In this document: piece by piece, positions 11,311 to 23,195 of the stretch | Position numbering within the stretch: position 1 is the stretch's first letter | Layout of the letters: each line of letters begins with the position of its first letter | Translations under genes and position numbers: made by a program | DNA from: Hofstenia miamia | Taxonomy: Eukaryota; Xenacoelomorpha; Acoela | DNA length: 64,000 nucleotides | NCBI GenBank assembly: GCA_004352715.1 | Contig: SCFE01000002.1 | Coordinates: 4,920,378-4,984,377, forward strand | Direction: 5' to 3' | The notes under the pieces: generated by a model | What the model was told of the DNA's origin: nothing | The model's database searches: none | The model's input: only the letters and a program-made list of their open reading frames with translations

Positions 11311-11528
11311 TGACGACAACCTATAATTATGGACTTAACTATACCACAAGTAGAACTCCCTCATTACATTCCTATGATGCGGTTATTGATATTAGCAAGG
11401 CATGTTTATAACATGTCGTATATTTTATAAATTTGTAACAACGAAAAAAACGATTTGTAATGTGTTGATTATTTTCACATTAAACAAATGTCTGAAGGGG
11501 GGGCGATCGCCCCCATCGCCCCCTACTG

Positions 11529-11620
11529 TTAAAACAGTGGTGACTTTTTGTGCCAGGCCTAATTTAACTCTGCACATATGTTCCAATTTAGCCTAATTAA
11601 GAATATTTTGAATTCATATC
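11529..11620 (+). repeat. Dispersed repeat, inverted partner at 2070-2160
   Basis: Begins immediately after the hAT end at 11528, with TTAAAACAGTGGTGAC. The match to the other copy runs to about 11620 (ending GAATTCATATCAT) with only a few mismatches. Confidence 0.7.
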
Positions 11621-12089
11621 ATGGATATATCCATGATCCATTATAAAAATTATATTTTAATTTTATATAAAAAACCTCCTGTCAATTATAGATGTATAGA
11701 TATTTTCGAAACATATGCTTAAAAATATATACAAAAATTCAGAACATGGCAAAAGCATCAACTGAAATGCTAAATTTTATCATTTTTTTCTATTCAAATT
11801 ATGTCGGCAAAGGTCATCTTAATGTAATTTGATTTCATAATGTACACATAAGTAACATAGCAATCATTCCCACGACAATGCATTTGAGCTTTAAAATGAA
11901 AGTAAAATAATGATCCATAAATATTACGGTTATATTCAAATCCCATTCAAAATTTGTTGCCTGGCAGAAGCGAAATTGAATCATAATTGTTCAATTTGCT
12001 AGTCTTCTACGATTACATCGCACAATTGCAAAATTAAGAAGTTCTGTATTTGTTTAGAGATAATGAAACTTGCAGTAAAGCACCTTAGA

Positions 12090-12290
12090 AATCTATAAAA
12101 GGAACCATATACATCCATAAATCACCACACGACTCTTGATCAAGTCAAATCGCTCAATTCAAATATCCTTGAAGCCAATCTCAATTCATAAAATAAAAAC
12201 ATAAACAGTCAGTTAGAAACTAGCAGTAGAGTCTGTTTGCTTAGCCTTACTGCTGTTCGCATGTAGCGCGGAATCCCCAAAAATTGCCTC
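12090..12290 (+). pseudogene. Possible decayed start of a small secreted-protein gene
   Basis: A TATA-box-like CTATAAAAGG lies near 12093. About 120 bp downstream the plus strand reads a signal-peptide-like run, KLAVESVCLALLLFACSAES, then PKIAS and a stop or a GTAGGT donor near 12283. The codon before KLAV is TAG where ATG would be expected, so as it stands there is no start. I read it as a broken gene or a chance hydrophobic run. Nothing after it was identified. Confidence 0.25.
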
Positions 12291-13210
12291 GTAGGTCTAT
12301 GTGGCTCGCGCCCTAAGTTGTGGTGAGTCGGAAGGAACTCTCTGATACAATTAAGTAATTTCATATATTTCGCTTGATAGTTGTTAACCATATATGTACA
12401 TGTATTTTAATTGTTGCTTGTAGTATGAACGATGACTGGTAAAAAAAACTTCAAGTGCTTGTTTTTTCCTATGCATGTTATGGGCACTAGCCTAGATGAA
12501 AAAATCATAAATTTTATGTAAGGATCTTTTTTAGTAAACACCAAAAATGAATTTACTCACTTCACTTAATGATTTTGTGCTAATTTAAAAACCTAATTAA
12601 CATTTTTTGCAGTTTTAGTATTTTTATTAATTATTTTAGCTTGCATTCAAATGAATCAATGCAATACACTGTTCTTTCCCTCAACTTTGAGTTACAAATA
12701 TTTACTTTCAAAACTTAATATTCTCAAATGATTTCACATAACGAAATTTAAGAGGTGTATTGTAAAAGCATGAATTACTTTCGAACTTTATAATTGAATA
12801 ATTGTTATCTTTAGTGAATAACGCAAATCATTTGAATGCACAGAAAAGAAGTCTTTAAAGTAGAGTACACTGAAAATGTTAATTGCTGCGCATATCGCCA
12901 ATTAAACAATAAAAATCTGTATTTTTGGGGTACACATTTATCGTTTGCTTTTTCAGTCTATAACAGGACTGTCATAATACTCATAATTCATTGAAGGCAT
13001 ATTCTATTTTATATATTGAATAATTTTAATAAATGCTCTAAATTATAATTACAACAAGCAAATTTCGTTTATTATTAGACAATGTAATGCTTAACAATAA
13101 TTTTGAAAAACTTTAAAATATTCTTTCAAAGTAAACAAGTTATAAAAATTAGAAAATATGATAATTTCCGTAAGCTTTGAATATAAACATATTAAATATT
13201 AAGAAAATCC

Positions 13211-13336
13211 TCAATGCCCCAGGTGCCAATCTCTACAAAACTGGTCGTTGGGATTATGGCCACCAACTCCAGTATACTGGTGGCAACCTGTGCCACTATT
13301 GCTACTATTTTCCCACAGGGTGTGGATATTTGCTGT
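13211..13336 (-). CDS. Candidate terminal exon of an unrecognised Cys-containing protein
   Basis: Minus-strand exon of 42 codons, from an AAAACAG acceptor at 13337 to TGA at 13213-13211. The peptide includes HTLWENSSNSGTGCHQYTG and then GGHNPNDQFCRDWHLGH before the stop. It is clearly GC-richer than surrounding DNA (a peak near 13220-13330) and rich in Gly, Asn, His and Cys. It could be the last exon of another secreted protein in this neighbourhood, but I see no known domain. No upstream exon was located. An alternative acceptor four bases in would change the incoming phase only. Confidence 0.45.
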   Translation of the reverse strand, partial: TANIHTLWENSSNSGTGCHQYTGVGGHNPNDQFCRDWHLGH

Positions 13337-13805
13337 CTGTTTTAATCATTTTTTAATTACAGCATAAGATGTTAGCAATTCATTAATTTTAGAGACCACG
13401 CATTTTTTAATCCTCAAAGTAGGTTGCAATGAAAGGGTAATGCGATCAGATGGTTACGCCTTTTGTTTCTAATTGCTTTATTGCTTCGGTTTGAACAATA
13501 TGTAGATATTTAGAAAAATGCAGTTAGTTCTTGAACATAATAAGCCACTACATCAGCCAAAACCCTTCTGTACAATTTTTGTCAAGGGTGGGGAATTGTA
13601 TTTGGTCCAAAATTCTAAATATTATCAAAAATCATAAGCAAGAGGTAATTCACACATTAGCAATAGCTAAGGACAATTTACACAGCTTTACAAGCTAGTA
13701 ATAAACAGAGCTTATATATTATTTTACCATATTATGACAAATGAATTTTTCATCGATAGTTAAAAGTTTGAACTTCATTCTGTTGGCAGGCAGCCATTTG
13801 AAAAA

Positions 13806-14246
13806 ACATTACAAAATAATTCTGCTAAATTTGTTTTTAATCTAAAAAAATATGATCATGTTAGTCCGGCTATTTATCAGCTACACTGGTTAAAAATTCC
13901 CCAAAGTATGTTTAATTATCTGGAAGTCTCTAAATGGCAGGGTCCATTGCATATCGGAGTTACTCAAGGTAAATGATGAAACCAAAAGAACAATAAATGG
14001 AAAAACCTTAATCATTCCAAAATCTCTCGGTCGTGATCATGAAATTAGCTTCTCGTATAGTGCCGCTAAGCGTTTTAACAATCTTCCAGCTCATCTTAGA
14101 AATGAACGTAATATTATTCTGTTCAAAAATAGGTCTGAAACACTACTCATTCGCTGAACAGCTTTCTGATTTGAATCTTAGCGTTGATCTTATTTGTAGC
14201 GCACTAGAATTATTTATAAGCTTTTTGTGCCCATATACAAGAAATA

Positions 14247-14279
<33 letters not shown>

Positions 14280-14288
14280 TTATTTTAA
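13806..14288 (+). mobile_element. LINE family B, 5'-truncated 3' end with (ATT)n tail
   Basis: The plus strand carries the end of the RT ORF in several frames: PAIYQLHWLKIP-like text, then ETKRTINGKTLIIPKSLGRD, then HEISFSYSAAKRFNNLPAHL, then RNERNIILFK. It ends with CCATATACAAGAAATATATT and a run of ATT units (about 14250-14278). The same residues occur in the copy at 34562-35955 on the other strand. Stops and frameshifts make it inactive. Tail and RT type suit a CR1/L2-like LINE. Confidence 0.8.
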
Positions 14289-14723
14289 ATTAAGCTTGGC
14301 TAGTGTCAACAAATAGGAATCTTAATAAGGTAAGTAATCAATTTAGGTCATGCGCATTAGTGAAAAATGACTGAAGTAACTGTAGTGAACCAGAATTAAA
14401 TATTGACACTAATTCTTCCGGCTTTTTTAAACTATAACAAGTTTTAGAAATTTTTTAATTCTTTAAATAAAATATTGTAATCCCAAGCTATATAGAGCTA
14501 TGTAACGATGTAATTAATTATGAACTTTGTTGCATGAAAACCATCTACACAATCTATTCCTTCAATTGAAATAGACCTCATTAGCACATAAAATAGTAGT
14601 TGAATGCTGTTCAAAAATTTATTATGGAGAACTCTCAGCTCATTGGATGATTTATTTGATCTTGCAAATTGTAACACTTGTCTTAAAAATCATTTATAAT
14701 TTGAATGATGATTATATTTAGAG

Positions 14724-15329
14724 TAGGTATAGGGAACACGAGACCATAGGTAATACAAGACCATGGGAGTTAAACGGTGTCCTGTCTGCCATAATTTTGG
14801 AAAAAGTATTGGTATATTGGCATCTATCAATCTATTACGCTTTCATACAATGTAAACATTTCATCAACAAGTCTATATTCTCCTAGAAAATTCATTGAAA
14901 CTCCCAAGGTAGGAATTTGTCATGCTCAAAATTTTCTTAGATATAAAATCTGGGGTTTCAAGGAATGCATAGATGAATTAAAATAATAAAATGCATGCTG
15001 TAAAATAGGTGTTTACAACAATATTATGTAGTTGGTTAACTAGTGATTAGGTCAATTGACCATTGTGCAATGACCCTCAATAAGGTAATCCAATCATCAA
15101 TATATGCGGGTAATACGAGACCACCAATATACAAGCTATTGCCATGCATGATTGCTGTGGGTATTGCACATTGATAAATTGTGCGAGTTTAATGCCATAT
15201 ATTTTTATGTTTTCAAAACAAGCCTGTTATCCAGTTAAGTAAGCAAATTTTAGCCATTATTACTATAATTTTATTCATGCAAATTAAGCAAATGAGCTTA
15301 ACGGTCTCATATTCCCTAGAGTCACCCTA
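14724..15329. mobile_element. MITE with inverted ends, probably pogo/mariner-like
   Basis: The left end reads TAGGTATAGGGAACACGAGA(CC) and the right end, reverse complemented, reads TAGGGTGACTCTAGGGAATA then TGAGACC. Both begin after TA, fitting a TA target site. The GAGACC motif also appears inside, near 14760 and 15110. No transposase frame is present in the 606 bp. Confidence 0.5.
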
Positions 15330-15335
15330 TTCGTC

Positions 15336-17777
15336 TATTATGACAACTGGATTAATTCTCCTATATTTTCCTTATATGCATGCAATAATATTTTCAAATA
15401 TATTGCCATTTTTATGTTAAATTTTAATATTTAGAAAAACACTGTGTAGAATATTAAGATGTTCCCAAGATTTTAGGTTCTCTATTTGTTCCATATGATT
15501 GGAGTTTGCTAATAGGGATATACGTGATAAATACAATGCATTTTGATATTGATAGTGTGGTACACTAAACCAAAATTAATGTTAATAAAGGAGTTTTGTA
15601 TGTATGGTTTGGTTTCGTATTCCTAAAGTTCGCCTTTCAACCTTAAACTGCCTTTGGCGTCTCGACTTCTCAATTGGCGCACGGTCCTTCAATTGACGTA
15701 AAAAGAAACAGCAGGGGCACAGCTAACAGATGCTGCGATACATTCATTTTATTTTCCATTCATTTTCGAGATTTACAATGCAGTAAGTCTATTTTAACAT
15801 TTTTTGAAAAAAAATTGAATAAGTGGTTTTTGTTTTCTTTGTAAATGTAACTCTTGAATCTCAGCTATTACAAGGGCGACACATTATTTATATTTTCGAA
15901 CTATTTGAATCTTGTATTACTAATCGTACTTCTATTTCTAGTTTTGAGAATAACATTAACGCTTGGTAGGCCTGACTTATTATTATTCAATGCCATAGAA
16001 GAATTAACAAGGTGCAACATAACCCAAGGTGTTAAATCCCAATCACTACCTAGTCAATCTCAATTTTCTATCCTATGTTTCAGGGGTATATGCAGCATTT
16101 TCTAATAAAGGACATCTCTGTCGTGTTTAAGTAAGTAAGTGATCAAAAGTTGGGTAAAGTCCCAATAAATTTTTCAAAATATTTAAAAATAGACATTCAT
16201 TTTTAAATTATTTTAATTTTTATGAAAATGGTTTGATTTAACCACTCAAGGTCAATTTTGAAAACTTAAACTTTGAGAATAACAAAAAAATATTCTCTCT
16301 AAATTTAGTCAGCTCTGCATTTTTGGCTGGTGCAATACTACTAATATCTCAATTTTGTCTGGTACAAGCAAAGAGTGTTTCTGAAAACTCCCGTCTGTGC
16401 TGATGTAAATATAAGCTGATGTAAGTTGGCAGACAATTTTAGTAATTGAATACCTGGAGTATATAATAACTGATATATTTTTCAAAGGATGAAAAGGACG
16501 ATTGCAATCCTGGTAATAATTAGTTGTGGCAATACATATATTACTAAAGTAGTGGTAACTGTAGGAATAACTTTTGAAAAGTGACATATATGATGCCTTG
16601 GCCGTAGAGCATAGTACTCAAAAGGGGGTTGCAATCTTTTAAAGAGTGGTTACTTAAAAAATGGTATTATTGTAATTACTCTAATTACCAATTGTATATG
16701 ACCCTAAGTACAAAATTTGTATATGTTTTACATAAACGTCTATGCAAAAGATTAAAATGCGAGCAGTTTTATACATAAAAAAATGATACACGTTTTGCTT
16801 ACATTGTGCAATCTGATTTTTCAGATTTTATTATCACGTGAGATGAAAGAGTTTAACAATTTTAAGAAGAAACCAACACAAAATTAAAAAAAAAATCAAA
16901 GAAAGTTAAGGTTGATCTATGCACGAATTTAAAACAATTTAGAAAATTTTAGCTTTCTTTTTTTAATATTTATGAAAATGCAGATGAAATACTATTTGGT
17001 AGCCAAATGCAATCATTTATAGAAGGGGCTTAAATCTGCTCCAGGAAGGGTTGAATTTCCTACGCCGCATGCCTACGGCCCTGGTTGACACGTTTGTTGT
17101 ATTAATGTTAATAATGTAGAAAATGTGAAAATGAAGAGTGAAATAATAACTGATTGCTACAATAGGAAGAAACAGTCATTGGTTATTGATATATGTGTAT
17201 TTAAAATTTTCAAATCATATTGATTTGTTAATATTATTGGCAAAGCAATCAAAAGTCAACTAAGTTTTTTTTAATTAAATAGACTTTTAGGAGAAAAATT
17301 TTTGCCATTGAATTAAGGTAGGGGAACATTAAAGAGGTTTTAACTTTGAAAAATTAATTTCAATAGATAGAATTTTTTGAGCTGAATTTGCTTTGTAGTC
17401 AATATTGAATGTAATCTTTAGACTACATTCAAGATATTGTCATTTTATCAATATTTGGACAGTAAAAAGGCAAAGGCAAAAATTTACATAAATTGAAACT
17501 TGTAAAAATGCCCTGAAATTGATTGTTTTCCATCGAAGTATTTGACTGATAGCATTATTTGATTTTTCCTATTTTTGTTGATTAAGTTGTGAATTGATAA
17601 GCCCTACGTCAAGATACTATATTTCACGACCCTTCATTTATTACAAAAGTAATAAGAGTGAACCTAGCTTATGAAAGACTATTTGAATTTCAAATGTTAT
17701 ACATGTGCTATCATTGTTCTTCAAGTAGGGTTGAGTATATTAGGATACATCAGTAATCAAACATACACATATGTATC

Positions 17778-17779
<2 letters not shown>
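15336..17779. other. No gene recognised
   Basis: AT-rich sequence with short frames only (for example 15854-16105 and 16309-16587), none with a domain or splice context I can support. Confidence 0.5.
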
Positions 17780-17816
<37 letters not shown>

Positions 17817-17821
<5 letters not shown>

Positions 17822-18630
17822 ATGGATCTAAGAATTTTCAAGTGGGGGTGGTTTGACATAAAATAAAGTTTAAAATAGATTACTTAAATATTAATGGGGT
17901 ATTGAATTATAATTATAATGAAGTAAATTAAAACGATTAAGAAATGTATTGTTAAAAGTCATTAACTGTACAAAGCATTTATACTCTTATTTACAAGTAG
18001 GGTAAAGGGGGGTAAAACGGACATGGGGCAAAACGGACACTGTGAGTGCGAATGATGATTTATTACGTAATATGAGCCTTGTACTAGAGGCAATGGTGAC
18101 TAGCATTGCCAACACGTTACGTATGGCTCTTACGTGATTGGCTAACGTAGATTTAGCTCATTTCTACTGCGATCATTATTGACTGAGTGCGTGCATTGTT
18201 AAGTTTAACACACATTACATACATACAAGTCAACATTTCAACAAATCTACACGGGAAGCACTACAGGTAAGCATTAACATGTATACATTTTCTGAAAGGT
18301 CATGAAACGTAGAAATCAAAAATTGTGCTCCTAAAACTGTTGCCTATGGACAATTGTAGCTAAGAACTGCTTACGATAGTCGTTTTATGGTGGGGTAAAA
18401 CGGTCAATTTTCATCATACTGGTTTGTTTAGGATACCAGAGGCGTGGCAATGGTACGGAACTACAGGAAAACGACAGATAGAGGGCAGTATGGCCAAAAA
18501 GCGTTGCAGGAAGCAGTCAAAATGATTCGTGAGGACAAAATTCGTCTAGCGGCTGCCGTCATAGAGTACAAAATACCAAGTACCACACTGATCAGGCACC
18601 TNCCCCGCCCACCCCCTAAATCCGTCCCTA
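17817..18630. mobile_element. hAT-like element containing a nested pogo element
   Basis: The left end is TAGGGATGGATCTAAG and the right end, reverse complemented, is TAGGGACGGATTTAGGGGG; both are followed by a G-rich block (GTGGGGGTGG / GGGTGGGCGGGG). The flanking 8 bp are TATATATA and TATATACA, a 7/8 match, as expected for a hAT target duplication inserted in an AT microsatellite. An N at 18602 lies just inside the right end. Confidence 0.55.
17998..18601 (+). mobile_element. pogo/Tigger-type element, 5' part, nested
   Basis: After a TA it starts GGGTAAAGGGGGGTAAAACG, then GGGGCAAAACGGACAC, a TIR-like GTAAAACGG repeat seen again at about 18392. The ORF from ATG 18450 reads MVRNYRKTTDRGQYG, then LQEAVKMIREDKIRLAAAV and KIPSTTLIRH. 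That is the HTH_Psq (CENP-B-type) DNA-binding domain at the N-terminus of pogo transposases. It stops at the single N at 18602, and no DDE catalytic domain follows, so the element is truncated or misassembled. Confidence 0.7.
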
Positions 18631-18800
18631 TATATACATCATTTTGCATACGTTGATAATTATTATATAGGCTATCAAGATTGCACTATACATGTAGTAG
18701 GTTTAGAGAAGTAAACTGAGAAGATTCTAGTTGCAACTATTGAAGGGACAGCAATTTTGCTAATGCACCCCTCATATATTTTTTCTCGCTGGTCCTCTAA

Positions 18801-19114
18801 GGTCGGACGCACACATCAAAGAAATGTTGCGCGCAAAGATAAATACCATCACCCATTAAATTTTTTCAGCTTAATCAAATTCCCCCGAAAGGCCCCACAC
18901 ACATCAGGAAATTTCCTTCAACTATGTGCAAAATCTGTGTTTACACAACATCAATGCTTTATATTATTTACTTGATATGATCTTATAAAATTATTCATCA
19001 CTCAAGCCCGCACACACATCAAAAAATGGCTGCAGCTACCCATCAAAAAATCCCAAGAAAGTAGTTATCTGCAATCTCATTATCGACACATCACCCTGAT
19101 ATGTGTGCCCGGCC
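18801..19114. mobile_element. MITE of 314 bp with 18 bp inverted ends
   Basis: Left end GGTCGGACGCACACATCA; right end reverse complemented GGCCGGGCACACATATCA. The motif CACACATCA recurs inside near 18896 and 19012. No transposase. The family is not assigned. Confidence 0.55.
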
Positions 19115-19360
19115 AAAGAAACAGTTGTTGCCTTCCATCTCCTTATTATCTGAAAGTTATAAATGGAGAGAATTGAAATCCTTTTTTGAAAAAATAGAAT
19201 TTGAAATAAAAATAGGAAATCTTTTGGAGTTCTTCTGCCACAGCAATATACATTTTACAAACTTCCAACAGTATGTTTGAGTTCGTTCACCAATAGTTGT
19301 AGCCAACTTTCATAATAGGCTTGGAGAAAATTGCTTGAAAATGTGGAAAAACAGTGCACA

Positions 19361-22300
19361 GTTATGAATGAAATACTATGTTATAAAATTTGAATGACTA
19401 AACTACTCAATTAGACAAAAACATCTGGTATAAATTTATTTATTTCTACAAAAATTATTTACTGTCAACAATATAAAAATACAAATATTTTTCTTGCAAA
19501 AAATTGTTAACTAAAAACTTTAATATGTATTCAATTTATCAACATTTAATTAACATGCTATTGATATTGTGATAAAAATATGTAAATGGCGCCGTTACTC
19601 TTAAAACATTTACTACTGAAAAGGTACTATAATAAATGAAAATGACACAGTGTGAATTTAATTTTATCCTTAAAAATGTGCCGAATTCAAATCATCCCTT
19701 TGCATATTAACTGTAACGCGATTGACTGGCTTTTCACAAAAACTTCTATAGAAATATACGCCAGTATGTCTTTGCTCCGGAATACGTTGACTTTCGAACG
19801 TATTTATTCCGACTTTTGAGAAATTTTTGAATTATAATTAAAATTGAATTTAATTAAAATTATTTTCAAATTGTTATGTATATTTTTTAAAATATTATAG
19901 CAAACTATATCTTCTATGTACTGTTTTACTCAAGATTGTATGAAAGCAATCCCTAAAATAGATTTAAATATGATTTCTAAGCTCATGGTTTTTAGGACAT
20001 TTACATTTCTTTGAAAACATAAATGTACTCAAGATAAATGTTAATTAAGCTCACGCAGAATAGACAAAATATCATACGGATCGCGATATATTCGTTTTTG
20101 GAAAAACCTATGTTGGAAAACAAACGTACCTAAATCCAATTCTTCATGTGAAACAGATCTACGCACCTGGAACCTACACTGCTCCAAAAACATATTAATG
20201 TGATTCCAGTTTTCGCACATTCAATTACAATTCTAGAATGGTTATTTTATGCCCTAAGAGCCAAAATATTGTTGCTTGCTACAAGTGAATGTAAGCTATG
20301 CAAGGAGTTTTGTATTTCAAATTTTTCTGAAAGAGTGAAGGAATGCCAAGATATATATACTGATTGAAAAACTATAATGTAAATATGCGATCTTGAAAAG
20401 TTTAAAAACAAGTCTGTTTCTTCAAACTACTGCCACGGTCAAGCAGCTTGAGTAGATTAAATTCCTAAATTCGTTTTCAGTTTCAATTGACTAAAGTAAA
20501 TTTGCAACATTTCCATTATGTAGTCGGCCATCTTGTTCTTAAAATCAGAAAAAACCCTCTAAGTAAAAAAATTGGAATTAAATAGCTTCGGCAATATAGC
20601 CGTCAGTATGCGGTGCAACACCTTTTTAAAATCTTCAGTATCACACTGAAAATTAGAGGTTACATTTTACCATTCATCATATCACCTTTAAATATGATGA
20701 CATCTGTAATTATGTAATTATATTTCAACGTTCATTGAGAACTTACTAGAAATTGTCATTTAATTGATCTCCTAAAAGCACAAAATTTATATATTTCTCT
20801 TAGTGCTCTAGTTCAAGCACAGAGCATTATAACTCATTTTTGAAGTTGAAAGGATTGTGGACAGGTTTGTAAATCCATGTCCAAAAGTACTTATGTTAGT
20901 CATAGAATAGATGTATGCAAAAAATTGATTTTAACTTGTTGAAGTAATATTGCATATTATGAATGGCCTCATTTTATTTGAAAGCAATTTTAACAAATAT
21001 CAATGAAAGCAACGCGTTTCAGGAAGCATATAGATTGAATTCCAATTCCTTTCTTAGCTTGCCTAAAGTTATTTTTACATCAAATGCTGAGTGTTGACTT
21101 GGGGGTGATGGGTGCTTGTGACACCATTTTGTTTGTTTTACAGCAAATTCCTTAAACTTGATTACAGTAAGCATTATATGCATCCAAGGAAATTAAGACG
21201 ATTATTGGCAAAAACACAGTTGAATTCTGACGATTTACAAGGCGTTCAAATATGACAGATCACTTCTAGCCAATCACCTAGTCTAACCGTAGTCTAACCA
21301 GAATTTCCTGATTCAACCAAACTGCATGTTTATTTTTTGAACGTTTTGCTATCGCCCGAAAGTTTTTCACAAATTTAGACTTGATTAACCAGTGAGCTTT
21401 TGCAATTTATTAACTCCCTTAAACTTATTTCTAATAGTGCTACTTTTAAAAAACAAAGCGATTTGTATACATTTTTGAAAAATATTATCCAAATCTGTTA
21501 GTAAGTATTTAATGCCTTTTGCATTCACATATCTGTGGGGTTGAACCCGCCTATGCGATGATGAAGATTTGTGTTAAACTTATTCTTGTGCCTCAGGTAC
21601 GTGCAATGAGAATTTTTTCTCAATGAGAAGTCCGATTTTTGCAAAAAAAAATATTCAAATTACGTCCATACCTAGTGTTCAGATTATGAGGCGGTTAATG
21701 CCCATGGGAACAACAACTACCCTGAATTATGTGGCTTTCTGAAGACAATCTGTGTGAATTTCCAACTAGACGGGCGTGCACAAAGTCAGAGGTTGTTGCG
21801 CTGTAGGTGTTTTGAGATTTTAAAAATCTTGAGCTAAAAGCGTTTAAAAATTATTTGCAGAAACCATCACAAATATTGATAAAATTCCATTAGAATTATG
21901 GTTAATTTACATTGCTTACTGCCATTATAAATGCCAAATTGTAAGTTATCAGTATGAAGAAATGCAAACCAATAAAAGATTAATCCAAACACAGCTATTA
22001 AAAACAGACAATTCTAAATCCAAAAATATTGTTTGTGACATTAAAAATCGCTACAAAATTCATTTTATGTATAGCAATTCGTAATCATAATTTTGCTTTC
22101 AAAATATGTCTATAAAAAATGTCAAATTGCTTACAGATGTTATTTTTTACGACTTTCAATCAAAAGAATCGTTCTAACCCAACTCTACTAGAGACATTCT
22201 ATATTTAACATTTTTAGTCGATTTCAGTTGTGTTGACTTGATATTGATTATATACATTGTATGTATTCCCAATTCATTATATATATATATATAATTATTC

Positions 22301-23190
22301 TGGCCATTTTGCTAGCGTCACATTGCTTATAGAATAATCGTAACTAGTTTTAAAGTACTAGACTTACTTCATTTGGTAGCCTCTCTCTGTCAACTACAAG
22401 ATTAAGACTGGATTGTTTTTTAAATTTTTACACAAACATTTCACTTTTCTAGCTTATTATTAAAAGTGGCGCTTCAAGCTGGTGGACAAGTTCACACTTT
22501 TATTGAAGCAATAGTTTACAGGACTACTTTTCTTGATTTTAATAACATCAATTAATTACCTAATAATGCATTTATTTACTATAATTACAGATTTTTGGAC
22601 AATCTCAATTGTATTATTCACTGGGGAGCTTACATTAATGATACTGATAGCTCTATGTGCTTAGAAAGGCTCGAGATTCGATATTAACTCTACTTGATTC
22701 GAGAACCTACTAGACTTGAATTTTAAAAGACTTGCTCAACTCGACTCGAATCAGCCCGAAGCAAAAATATTCCGACTAGCAGGTTCTATTTAATACCTAC
22801 TTCAAGATTTTGCAATGTATTAGGAAAACTATCCTGGATTAGCAAAATGTGTTATATTCAAATCATAAATTCTCATTCATTTTGATTTGGTAGTTACGAC
22901 CTTTTGTTCTGAAAGTAACGATTTGCCATTTGTCAAAAATCATTTGGGTGAAGAACATTTCAACTGCGGGTTTTTTATAAGAACTTCCAAAAAAAATTGG
23001 GTGTTTACAAAAATAGCATTGTTGTCTTCAAAAATTGGTAGTCAGAAAACATTTTAGATGCTCCCATGAAAAACAATTTAAATCATAGATAGCAATATGT
23101 ATAGAAGTAAGAATTACTCGCAGATGTACTCGACAAGTTGCCAGCACTTTTCCATCGTTAAACAAAACTAAGAAAATGCGTTAATACATA
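19361..23190. other. Mostly featureless, scattered repeat scraps
   Basis: Apart from the small frame near 20.1 kb I see a CTCGACTCGAATC-type repeat at about 22665-22760 and a GGGCGTGCACAAAGTCAGAG motif near 21773. No gene is supported. Confidence 0.5.
20040..20230 (-). other. Small open reading frame or exon, unidentified
   Basis: A minus-strand ATG near 20212 opens a 56-codon frame with HINMFLEQCRFQVRRSVS and HEELDLG, then RIYRDPYDILSILRELN and TAA at about 20041. A TTCTAG acceptor (near 20235) and a GTACGT donor (near 20131) also fit an exon in another frame. The charged RIYRDPYDILSIL text is protein-like, but no family is recognised. Confidence 0.25.
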
Positions 23191-23195
23191 TAGTG

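Larger units (their letters stand above)
10489..11528 (-). mobile_element. hAT DNA transposon, internally deleted, keeping the transposase C-terminus
   Basis: The right-hand end in this view starts CAGTGGCGGATCCAG and the other end, read on the minus strand, starts CAGTAGGGGGCGATGG; CAGTRG(C)GG-type ends are typical of hAT elements. About 1.04 kb lies between them. The coding remnant is on the minus strand (11008-10649). Short G-runs (GGGGGGCGG and GGGGGGGCGATCG) follow each end. I find no convincing 8 bp target duplication (GTTTTGGA against TTAAAACA). A separate dispersed repeat begins exactly at 11529. Confidence 0.6.
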
